Shown one piece after another: positions 18,525 through 27,945 of a stretch of 64,000 nucleotides of DNA; the first letter of the stretch is position 1; every line of letters starts with the position of its first letter. Both the position numbers and the translations under genes were made by a program. The DNA comes from Xestospongia bergquistia (taxonomy: Eukaryota > Porifera > Demospongiae > Haplosclerida > Petrosiidae). The notes beneath the pieces are model-generated. The model saw only the letters and a list, made by a program, of their open reading frames with translations, made no database searches and was not told where the DNA came from. The stretch covers positions 4,353,501 to 4,417,500 of the forward strand of contig OZ014425.1 in the NCBI GenBank assembly GCA_963965975.1. The letters run 5' to 3'.

Positions 18525-19577
18525 TTAACGAGGATTACAAACAATAGATTTTAACCTATCCTCTTTTAAATAATCTTGGTATCTATCTCGGCACTGATTC
18601 TCAATTCCAATCCATTGACAAACCATAAGAAAATCTACTGGATCAAGTCGTGCAGCTACATTATAGTTTCCTTGGAGTTTAGCTTCAGGTTCAGTGTCTC
18701 TATTACCAGAGAGAACACCAATGACACGCCTCTCTTGTTTTCCAGTTTGCTTATTATAATCCCATGTATACAAAGCAGCTCCAGATGAGCCATGCCAAGC
18801 GTCTCCTTCAAAATACAACAAATGTGGTGTTTCTGTTTTAATTTTTGTAGACATAAGCCACATGGCATCTTTTGGTTTGTCATCTGGAAAGCTTACATAG
18901 TCAACATCTGATCCTACACCGTGTAAAGTCTTTTGATTGTTACAAAACATCCCGCTGAGACCAGGTGGAATGAAGTGTCTTGTACGGCCTAGCTTTTCTG
19001 ATAATTCAAGTACCGAAAAGTCATAATCTGCCCAGTCATTGTATTCATGTTGACCAGTGTACGTGTGGTTTCTCCATTTAGCAGGAACAAAAAATCGCTT
19101 GACAAAAGTCCATTTTGTACGGCCATCATCCATCAGATAACCTACTCTTAAAAATAATCGAGCAGAGAGAAGATAAGTACGTCCATTATGAACACAATGT
19201 GAAGCAGCCAAGACATGTTTCTCTGAGACTAAGATTCCAGAACATCCTGTAGAAATTCGTACAATTGCATTATATGGTTCATGGGAGCCATCAGTGGCTG
19301 GATCAATTCGTACACGATCATCTGTCCCATAGATCTTTCGTCTTTGTCGTATGTTCTCTAAATGGTGTACAGTATTTGAAGTTTCGGCGTATTCTCTAGG
19401 TATATCCAATAACATTGTCTCTCTGTCTATTCTTCCAGTACCAACCCATACGCTCTCCCATGTAATATGATGTTGGTATGGTAATTCATTCTCTGCTACT
19501 TCTTCACATACTGAAATATCCAATAGAAAGATACTATAAAAGATCAATAAACAAAGAATCCCTTTCGTCTTTGCCAT
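18525..19577 (-). CDS. Secreted trypsin-fold serine protease, PRSS23/PRSS35-like
   Basis: Intronless, about 350 residues. The start at 19577 (MAKTKGIL...) gives a clean signal peptide (CLLIFYSIFLLDISVCEE); an upstream in-frame Met at 19604 would bury it. The sequence follows PRSS23 closely: RRKIYGTDDRVRI ahead of the catalytic domain, STGCSGILVSEKHVLAASHC with the His, LRVGYL, WADYDFSVLEL with the Asp, and WHGSSGAALYTW around the Ser. RRVIGVLSGN and NVAARL near the end also match. The Ser sits in G-S-S-G-A, not the GDSGG of trypsins, as is usual in this non-canonical family. The 3' end faces the convergent EF-hand-like gene with only 79 bp between stop codons. Confidence 0.87.
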   Translation of the reverse strand: MAKTKGILCLLIFYSIFLLDISVCEEVAENELPYQHHITWESVWVGTGRIDRETMLLDIPREYAETSNTVHHLENIRQRRKIYGTDDRVRIDPATDGSHEPYNAIVRISTGCSGILVSEKHVLAASHCVHNGRTYLLSARLFLRVGYLMDDGRTKWTFVKRFFVPAKWRNHTYTGQHEYNDWADYDFSVLELSEKLGRTRHFIPPGLSGMFCNNQKTLHGVGSDVDYVSFPDDKPKDAMWLMSTKIKTETPHLLYFEGDAWHGSSGAALYTWDYNKQTGKQERRVIGVLSGNRDTEPEAKLQGNYNVAARLDPVDFLMVCQWIGIENQCRDRYQDYLKEDRLKSIVCNPR

Positions 19578-19731
19578 AGTCGAATCAGGCTCAGCAGTAA
19601 GCAATTCTCTTCATCAGCCTTCTTTTTGTTTCAGCGCCGCCTCGCGCTTGAGCGTGTTACAGCGACCACGCCCATATTCGGCGGTAATGTTATTATCAAT
19701 GTTCAGAAACAAAAAATAGCAGTTCAATTAA

Positions 19732-22700
19732 TTATTGTCCTCTATAAACAGGCTTTCTTTTTTCAGCAAATGCCTTCAATCCTTCAACACGATCTTCAGT
19801 CCGAACAATCTATGCACAAATAGATAGTACAGTAGAGTCAAAGGGTGTAGCTACTCACTTGAGCATAGCATGCTTCTTCAATCTTTAATCCTGTAGCAAG
19901 ATCTGTCTACACATAGCAGAAATGTAAATAATAATAATAGAAAAAACAAAACTTACCTGCATTCCATAGTTAATGGCTCTTTTAGCTGCAGTAATAGCTA
20001 TAGGTCCCTACGATATAATAACAAACATATTTATTACATTTTCTTGAATTGATTTACTTTAGTAGAGATTTCCCTAGCAATCTCTAGAGCTTTAAGATAT
20101 GCTGCATTGCCATCAGAATTCTGTTCTACAGCCTGCTCTACAAGACCAATCTCAGCAGCTTCAGTACCTGTAAGCACTTTAGCTGTAAAGATCAACTCCT
20201 TTGCTTTGCCAATACCAATTAGTCTGGGCAACCGCTGTGTGCCACCTGTTTAGTGTGCATGTTTGTATGCGTGTATGAGAGAGAAAGATACTTAAATAGT
20301 TTTGAGAGGTATTTTTCAGACAATAACAATCATTATTAATCTAAAGAGATAATTATTTATTTTATTATTTGCTTTTTAATGTGCTAATAAAATTTCCCAG
20401 TCTTCCTTGTACAGAGGGTTTCAAAATAAAGTTAACAAATTTCTCAGCGTCTTCATCTTTCTGCTTCTTTAAATGTTGTATTAATTCTTGCCGAAGAGAT
20501 TGTTTCATAAAGACTCGTGCATCAAAGGAGCTTTCCATAAAAGGCAAAAGTGACTCAGCACTATAAGTAATCAAATCATTTCCATCATAAATCTCGTCCA
20601 CTAGTTTAATATCAAAAGCTTCTGTAGGAGAAAAGATCTTTCCTTGAGAGAGCATTAGTTCTGTCTGTCTTTGACCAATAATTTCTCTGATGTTACTCTG
20701 AAACCAAGGTGGTGCAATCACTCCTATTTTAGCGGCGGTCACTCCAATACCATAGTGACCTGGTACTGCAATTCTGTAGTCAGATGCCACAGCAATAACA
20801 GTGCCACCTGCTAAGCAGTGACCATTTATTGCCACTGCTATTGGAAGTTTAGATGAATAGAGATGGAACCAACAATCTTGAACTAGGGTCCAAAAAGCAC
20901 ACAATCTTTTTTCATCTGTTTTATAAAGTTCATTGAGTTCAAGTCCTGCTGAAAAGGTGGCCGGTAGAGATGAAGCAATTACTATTCCTTGAATACTTGC
21001 TGAATTTGAGATTTCTTGGAGTGTTCTGTTAAATGAAGTTAATAGTGCTGTGTTGAGACTGTTAACAGGAGAATTATTTAATTTCATTATAGCAACAGTA
21101 TGACTAGCTGGACCAACTTGTTTATACTCCATATCAACAACACTTCTTTGATTAGTTGACATTGTTCTAATAATAGTACTGGTAGGAAAATAAGATCTAC
21201 TACACAGAAATCTATACATCTTCACAGGTGATCAATCAATCGAGAGGTGTGGCTAAAATAAAGCGTGACGTCATAATTATCTACCCAATAAAATTGCAGT
21301 ATACGAAAATGCACGCATTAAGAGACGGTAACAAGCTGTCATCGCTTTAAATTTGAAGTTTTTTAATGGTTCCAAAAGAAGTCAGAATGGACCAATTGAA
21401 TACACTAGCTTCCATTTGCGAGTCAGCACAAAGAATGCCAATAAGTAACGCATCCCAAGACAACAATCCTCAAGAATTAAGTCAACAATTTACAACAAAC
21501 TCTCCTGTTCACTATCTCACCCAGCAAACTATAGCAAGTCAAATATACCAACAACTAAGTAGTTGTCCCACACCTACCAGCTTCGCTCCTTGTCAAATGC
21601 TATACCCAACTCCTCCAGTGACCCCAAACTCCTTTCAACAATCATCTCAAGCAGCTGCAGCCAGTACTACCATAGATGCAGTAAACTTTTTTGATACAAG
21701 CTATCCTGAATTCACTTCAGGCTATTTTATTAAACAAAACAATCCAGTATTGCGAAACATTGTCAGTCATACTGCATATATGCAATTCTTAGATGATACT
21801 TGGCCTGAGAAATGTGCACGTCGAGGTAGTGCTGTAATTCGAGCATCATTATATTCTCAAATAGCTAACTCACTCAAAGGTGGTGTATCAACTGCTCGCT
21901 TTCGGTATTGGATACGCAAGATTGGGTTCTTTCTGATCGAGAAGAAACAGCCAAATGGTGACTTCATAGCCTGTATCGCTGTACCCATTAACCCAAAGCA
22001 AGCAAAGCAAAGTTGTCAATGCAGCAAAAGTGAATACAAACCATATCGACTAGTGGCAAGACTGGAAGACTTTGCATATCTTATTGGCGAATATCATAAT
22101 GATAAAAAAGGTCATTATGGTATTAGAAAAACATACCAATTGGTAAGAGATCATTTATCAAAGTTAATGCATTAATTTATACCTTCTCTTCTTCGAAGAT
22201 CCAACAAGACTTTGCTTATCTGCCTAGAGCTGCAGTAGCTAAATATGTTCAACTGTGTGACATTTGCTCAATGCGTGGAAAAAGGTCAAATAATAAGAGA
22301 AAAGTAAACGTGCACATGGATAGCCACAATCCTGCATCTGAAGTCCTACAGTCATCATCCACCATATTGGAAAATAGTTTAAAACCTCCATCATACAAGG
22401 AGGAAGATGATACATTATGTTTAATTCAAGAGACCCCTATGCCTCCATCACCAGAAGAAGAGATTGAAATCACAACAGATTCATTAACAGTATCCAGATC
22501 TAGAAGTTGTTCTGAGGAAAAATTTGAGCCAAATTCACCAGCATTAATATTGAGTTCAATTTCACAGAGTTCATTCACTGATAGTCTATCTACAACTTCA
22601 GAAAACTCAGACATACATTTAAAAGACTCATCTACAACTCAAACATCTGAAAGTCTGCAAGCTTCAACTACTCCTCTACAAGATGAATGCGGTTGTTTAC

Positions 22701-23910
22701 AAGCTCCAACTAAATCTGCAAGTACATCTCCTACAGAGTTATCTGAAAGTGTTCATATGTCTATGAAACAAATATTAGACAAAGTAAGCTGGGAAGACCT
22801 GCTGAAATTGTATTCTGAAGCAACTCAAATGGCTCCAAGGTTTTAACTCAACTCTAAAGTCCTATTAAAACTCACTCTGACAAGATTATAATTTATTTAT
22901 TTTATTATAGTACAAATTGTAGTATAGATTCCAGAGTATTTTAGTTGTATATATTATCATCACTCTAACTCTACCAAGGGTGTTTAAATTATACAAGAAT
23001 AACAATAGTTCTTATGTCTTACCTCCACCAGGAATAATTGCCAGGCGTGTTTCGACAAGTCCCATTTTAGTATCTTTAGCTAAACACAAAAGATAATACA
23101 TATACTAAACAACTAGCTATAATATAATTCTTGGCTGCGAGGTACATAACTAATGCTCACATGTTATTAGAGTACAATAATTCCTCTGTTCATACAAGTA
23201 CTACTAGTGTTCATTGTATATTACCTGCTATTCTCAAATCACAAGCCAATGCTATTTCTAGTCCACCTCCAAATGCCAAACCATCCATAGCAGCTAGTAT
23301 TGGTACTGGTAGATCTGTAAATGATAATGTAAGTGCTCGAAAATTTGCCACCATTTTAGGTACATCACTCTCTGGTATGTTAGCTCGCTCCTTTAGATCA
23401 GCACCTACAACATAATAATAAACACATCAGCAATATAGAAACTTTAGGGAATTCCCCTTAAATGAGCTATTTCACATTATAATTAAATTCAGTACATTAC
23501 TTGTACTTACCAGCACAAAACACTCCAGGAACATCACTTTTCAAAATAAGACTACGAACATCTTTGCTGTCTCTCACAAAATTCACACACTCTTCTAACT
23601 AATAAGACATTATAATTATATATAATATGTACTTTGAAACAGAAACTGATTTTACTTTAATACGAAAGTTGCGTGAGATTGAATTCATTGCTTTAGGCCT
23701 GTTTAAGGTAAACACACATACTCCTACCGTAAATAATTAAAGGATTGATATTATCTGAGATATGAGATTAACTGTGTGACCTTTATTTTCACCCTCTAAC
23801 ATTTCTGTTCGAAATTCATTATCCTCAGCTGTTGAATACGAGCTCACCAGTCTCCATATTGTCTGCAAACTTGAAAGTCTTCTATGAGTAACTCGAGTGA
23901 TGAAAGCCAT
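19732..23910 (-). CDS. AUH: Mitochondrial methylglutaconyl-CoA/enoyl-CoA hydratase (AUH)
   Basis: Nine exons (23910-23781, 23723-23656, 23598-23511, 23404-23225, 23079-23023, 20245-20058, 20007-19957, 19906-19859, 19809-19732) join in frame to 295 residues. The N-terminus is Arg/Ser-rich ([14 protein letters not shown]), fitting a mitochondrial presequence. Crotonase-fold hallmarks are present: [27 protein letters not shown] (oxyanion-hole GGG), [14 protein letters not shown] and, across the big intron, [11 protein letters not shown] works in leucine catabolism and also has an RNA-binding activity in mammals. The 2777-bp intron 20246-23022 holds two complete unrelated genes; the split IIPG/GGTQR junction proves that the exons belong together. 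Confidence 0.93.
20365..21219 (-). CDS. ECI1: Enoyl-CoA delta isomerase 1, mitochondrial-like (nested in AUH intron)
   Basis: Intronless, 284 residues from the ATG at 21219. The N-terminus [19 protein letters not shown] looks like a mitochondrial presequence. Crotonase features fit ECI1: SPVNSLN near the start, [26 protein letters not shown], and [14 protein letters not shown]. Reaction: shifts cis-3/trans-3 double bonds of unsaturated enoyl-CoAs to trans-2 for beta-oxidation. It sits inside the AUH intron on the same strand, so it would be part of the AUH pre-mRNA as well as needing its own promoter (21220-21365, shared with the NOL4-like gene). Lack of introns in an intron-rich genome hints at retrocopy origin (inference). 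Confidence 0.88.
   Translation of the reverse strand: MYRFLCSRSYFPTSTIIRTMSTNQRSVVDMEYKQVGPASHTVAIMKLNNSPVNSLNTALLTSFNRTLQEISNSASIQGIVIASSLPATFSAGLELNELYKTDEKRLCAFWTLVQDCWFHLYSSKLPIAVAINGHCLAGGTVIAVASDYRIAVPGHYGIGVTAAKIGVIAPPWFQSNIREIIGQRQTELMLSQGKIFSPTEAFDIKLVDEIYDGNDLITYSAESLLPFMESSFDARVFMKQSLRQELIQHLKKQKDEDAEKFVNFILKPSVQGRLGNFISTLKSK
21220..21365. promoter_or_regulatory. Bidirectional promoter with CRE and CCAAT
   Basis: The 146 bp between ECI1 (-) and the NOL4-like gene (+), inside the AUH intron. It has a perfect CRE palindrome TGACGTCA at 21266-21273 and a CCAAT at 21285-21289. Confidence 0.5.
21366..22846 (+). CDS. NOL4/NOL4L-like nuclear protein (nested in AUH intron, antisense)
   Basis: Two exons (21366-22142, 22199-22846) join in frame to 474 residues. 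A Gln/Ser/Pro-rich N-terminus precedes a conserved core: [36 protein letters not shown], then [10 protein letters not shown] and, from exon 2, [19 protein letters not shown]. This core lines up with NOL4, which has FKFWVKSKGF, a VEDFFDIIYSMH-type segment, RKHAGQKRTY and YAFLPREAVTRFL ... CSEC. The pattern H-x5-H ... C-x2-C also resembles the H2C2 zinc finger of retroelement integrases. A basic [10 protein letters not shown] follows, possibly a nuclear signal. The C-terminal 170 residues are acidic and Ser/Thr-rich. Molecular function of the family is poorly known. Transcribed against AUH. Confidence 0.68.
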
Positions 23911-25275
23911 TTTTAGCCCTTATTATTTAATTTAACCCTTTAACAGTAGCATTAATAGGGGTTAATTAAACCAGACGATTGTAGCTCAATTCAATACATT
24001 GATGCACAGACATCTGTTCAAGTGGAGTGTTGTAGTCATGGCAGCCTGCTACTCTCTATAGCCTACTATTATTGGTACTGAAAGAAATAAGTTTCTCTCA
24101 TTAGTAACTTGTTATACTATAGGGTATGGCTGTTTTGTGTTTATGAGTGCTTTAATTAAAGAGATGTTAAAGTGATCACAATGTCATTATGATGTCATCA
24201 TGTAAGTATTGTATTAGGGCTGTGGCCAGTACAAAAGTCGTACAAAAATTAGTTGATAAAATTGTTCAATTAACCTCATTTTTAAAAACAAACAAAGAGG
24301 ATCTAGTGTCCTCTTTCCTCTCCAATTCTCATACTTGTAGTATTCCTACTCCAGTTAAATTCCAGCCACCATCAGTTAATGATTCCAACATTAAGGATTG
24401 ATACCTAAAGTTCTACCAGTGACATTAGCTACACCTAAATATGGAAGTTAAATGGACAAATATTAAAGACAAAATTAAATATTGAGGTAATTATATATTT
24501 ACTATTGTACTTCATTATAATATTAACTTAGGAAATACTTAAGAACTGTAACAATATATATAATTCCACGAAGACATTAAAGACAGGTATTGTTGCTATG
24601 GTGACATATGTGCTGTTGCTTTTTTGATAGATTTAAATGATTCAATGGGATTTGTGATTTCATGAATTATTTTGCTTAGAAATTTGCTGATTATGCATAA
24701 ACAATGATTATTAATTAAATATCTGATAGATTTTTAAAATAAATGACACTTTGTGATAAATACTATGAACAAGAGATTCACATTTAACACAGTAAAATGT
24801 CTAAATGGAAAATCTGTAAGTTTCATTCAAAATATAAGGTGTATCAATAAAACTTAATTGGAATTGAAATGGGTACTTGAAATGAGTTTTTTCAAAGCTA
24901 GTACTGGCAGATCTGAGTCCATACAACTAGTAGAATACAACATAATAGCTATCTCCTATATACATACACTAGTTTCGCTAATTCATTATTTGTTACACAT
25001 ATTGTAACAAAAATGACTTGAGACCACTAAACTTACTAGTTTGGCAGTTACATTGTATCCTATATCATATATAGATATTGCCTTACAAATATAGTTCTTT
25101 CCAGTAACAACTTGTAGATTAATTAATTATTTGTTAATCAATTAAATCAGATCAATTAAAAATCAATTAATGTTGGTCACGCAAGTGTTGGTGCCCCGAA
25201 AAATTTGTCACAAGTTTTTGATGACTGGTTGTCAAATTGAAGCATGACAGAATCTTTTGGTGGTATAAAGGGTAC
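23911..25275. other. AT-rich intergenic interval with an X-box-like site
   Basis: Upstream of AUH. I see no supportable gene. GTTGCTATGGTGAC at 24592-24605 fits an RFX X-box in reverse. A small open frame at 24189-24401 has no recognisable content. Confidence 0.5.
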
Positions 25276-25868
25276 GCCATTTCGCGAACTTTTTAGTAAA
25301 AGGTGAGTTATGTCTCCATCCATTCCATCCATCCATCCATTTTAGAGTTGTCACAAATACTCTCTCTCTCTCTCTCTCCCTCTATGTTCTACATCGTCGT
25401 TGGATCATCTCGTACTTCGTTGGATCGACTCGCCCCTCTCGTCGCTGGATCATCTTTTTATTTCAGTTTTGTCATCTTTTTCTGTTTCTTTTCTTTTTTT
25501 ATTTTCATTTTTTATTCTTTTTATTTTTTTATTTTTATTTTTTAATTTTTGTAAAGTCAGTTCACTAATTGATTTCTTCTCTCTCTTCAGGACTCAACTT
25601 TGACTGATCTCTGATGTTCTTGACTGTTCTCTGATGTTTCTTTGACTGTTCTTCTCTGATGTTCTTTGACTGTTCTGGTGTCTGATGTTGTTGACTGTTC
25701 TGATGTTCTCTGGATGTAAAAGATGAGTCGCTCTCCATGTCATGGACTCTTTCCTGTCTTCCTTCAAGCCTTCTTTCCTCTTCTTTTTATTTTTATTTTA
25801 ATTTTTTTTTGGGCCTCCAGCCCATACACCATACACACACTCATACAATCTCTAAAAATCATCTCCCT

Positions 25869-25927
25869 CCTGCCGCTCGGCGGCCAAAAAAAATTTTTTT
25901 TAATATCTCAGGCCGCCGAGTGGCGGG
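25869..25927. other. GC-rich inverted repeat (hairpin)
   Basis: Two 17-bp arms at 25869-25885 and 25911-25927 pair with two mismatches (core CTCGGCGGCC/GGCCGCCGAG). They are separated by an A8T8 loop and lie in otherwise AT-rich DNA. Confidence 0.75.
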
Positions 25928-26201
25928 GGGGAGCTCTGATCTTCTAGGGTGCGTGTGTGTGTGTGCTGTGTGTGTGTGTGTGTTGGTGGTCCCTTTTCAC
26001 TTCCTCTGTCTCTCTTCACTCTCTATCCATTCATTGTCACTTCCAGTTCAGTTACTCTTTTTTTCTTTCCCTGCAGGAGCAGCATTGTTGAAAAAGGTGA
26101 GCTATCTTTCCATCCATCTCTCATCCATTCTTTACTAATCCAGTTGTTACAAATAACTCTTTCTTTCTCCCTCTATGTTCTCCACTTGATGGACTTGACT
26201 T

Positions 26202-26317
26202 TTGGTGACTCTTGTGGATGGACTGGATTCTTGGTAACTCTTGTGGCTGGACTGGATTCTTGGTGACTCTTGTGGATGGACTGGATTCTTGGTGACTCTT
26301 GTGGATGGACTGGACTC
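26202..26317. repeat. 29-bp tandem repeat, four copies
   Basis: Four head-to-tail copies of TTGGTGACTCTTGTGGATGG plus ACTGGATTC differ at only a few positions. Confidence 0.9.
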
Positions 26318-26769
26318 TTGTTATTCTTCAACTACTGAGACTGTCTTATTTTTTTGTTTTTGTTTTTTTTTCGTTTTTTATTTGTTATTGATTTGTTTTT
26401 GTTTTTTTCGTTCTTTGTTTGTTATTGAAATTCTTCCAAAAACATTTATTTGTCAAAGTTAACTCCAGTTTCAAAGATATTTTAAGTTATTAATTAATCA
26501 CCAACAATTCTAGTTAACTTTTTTCTAGAGTTAAGTTAAGTTAATAGAACTCAATTTCTTTATTAAACAACTATGATCATAATTCTTTGTTTTCTTTATC
26601 AAATCAAGTGTATTTAAAAAATGTGTATTTTTTAAAATATATTTTATTATCAATAAAATATAATCATTAGTGTATTTTTTAGAAAAAAACATTATTATTT
26701 ACTTATCTTTTTTAATAATTATTTAATAATTAATTAAAAATCTATTAAAGCATTTTGCTATTCCCCTTG

Positions 26770-27022
26770 TAATTTTCCCGCCTTAATGGTGGCAGTTCTG
26801 ATATTTTCCCGCCATATGGTGGTCACGCGTTTGCAGTTCCTTGCTAGGTGTTTTTCCCGCCATAATGGTGGTCACGCGTTTGCAGTTCCTTGCTAGGTGT
26901 GTGCTGATGTTATTTTCCCGCCATAATGGTGGTCGCGCGTTTGCAGTTCCTTGCTAGGTGTGTGCTGATGTTATTTTCCCGCCATAATGGTGGTCGCGCC
27001 TTTGCAGTTCCTTGCTAGGTGA
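26770..27022. repeat. About 60-bp tandem repeat with TTTCCCGCC motif
   Basis: Five copies, the first truncated. Each carries TTTTCCCGCCATAATGGTGG, followed in the longer copies by TCRCGCGTTTGCAGTTCC and TTGCTAGGTG. The unit contains an E2F-like TTTCCCGCC and a near-palindrome CCGCCATAATGGTGG. It is GC-richer than its flanks. Confidence 0.85.
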
Positions 27023-27945
27023 TTTTACTATGTATCGTGTGCTCGTTAGTAATGGCCCCTAGCACCTTCTTTGATTGGACTATTGAGATCTCCACCAATT
27101 TAATTACTGCTTCAATCTTTGTATTAATTGAGTTCTTCTTAATTTAATTTCTGCTTCAGTGTTTAGTGTTTATTTAATTGAGTTCTTTTTAGATGTTTAT
27201 TTTTTTCCAGCTTTTAGTCCTTGTTCATTGTTGTTTGTTTAAGAAGTTTAGGACCAGTCCACTACTCTAGTATTAGTAATACATTTTTTAAAAGCAGTAC
27301 ACTTGTAAGTATAATACAACACGAAGAGTATAACAATGTTATATTGATGTTTTTTTCAATTCTTTGTAATAAAATGTTGTTAACATTTAGTCATTAGGTT
27401 GAATTTGAAGGATAATTCTGTGTTGATTATCAAGATATTCTTTTACCTTATTTTCTGTGATACTTAATCTTTGTTCAAGGATTGATACGGTCTACAAGGA
27501 GACAAGTGATGGTAATAGTTAGCTTTAAAACAATAATACTAAACTCTCTTTTAATAAATATGTACAATAAAAGCTTAATTAAAAAACAATGAAACACTAA
27601 CACAAAATTGGGCATTTTAAGACAATGTGTTTTTTGTTGACAAAATGAATGCCCAATAGCTACTACTAGTTTAAAGGGCACAAACAGAATAGAACAATAA
27701 TAAACAAAACAGAATTAAAATACTGGATATAGTATGATTAATAAAATGGAGATAAAAATATGATGACTGATGATATCTGATATGTTTTAGTGCAATAACA
27801 TAGCAAGTGGATTATAAGGATATTTACTTTAGATTTGAAAGTGATCAGAGATGAACAAATTCCATAGAGAGAGAACAGAAGAGACAAATGGATTTTGTGA
27901 AGCAGATGAGTGAGAAAAAAGAATGGAAAAGGTGAGAGGATCAAA
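27023..27945. other. AT-rich interval without genes
   Basis: Between the tandem repeat and the decayed LINE. It may include the LINE 3' end, as the element is on the minus strand. Nothing else recognised. Confidence 0.4.

Larger units (their letters stand above)
25276..26470. repeat. Composite low-complexity repeat block with direct repeats
   Basis: Two related copies of about 110 bp, near 25293-25400 and 26085-26190, share AAAAGGTGAG, a CCATCCAT run, GTTGT-ACAAATA, a CT run and CCCTCTATGTTCT. Each is followed by a tandem array of GGATC/GACT-type words. Between them are T-rich tracts, a TGTTCT-TTGACTGT array (25600-25710), a GC-rich hairpin and a TG run (25949-25982). No coding potential is credible. 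Confidence 0.6.

Noticed and set aside
24189-24401. 70-residue open frame
   Set aside because: No recognisable domain, no splice partners and composition like flanking DNA.
25189-25200. TGGTGCCCCGAA resembling an LTR-retrotransposon primer-binding site
   Set aside because: No flanking LTRs, no gag/pol and no polypurine tract were seen.
26202-26317. 29-bp tandem repeats as a CRISPR-like array
   Set aside because: Copies are directly adjacent without spacers and the genome is eukaryotic.
25303-26462. Phe/Ser-rich open frames
   Set aside because: Products of T-rich and CT-rich simple repeats without coding character.
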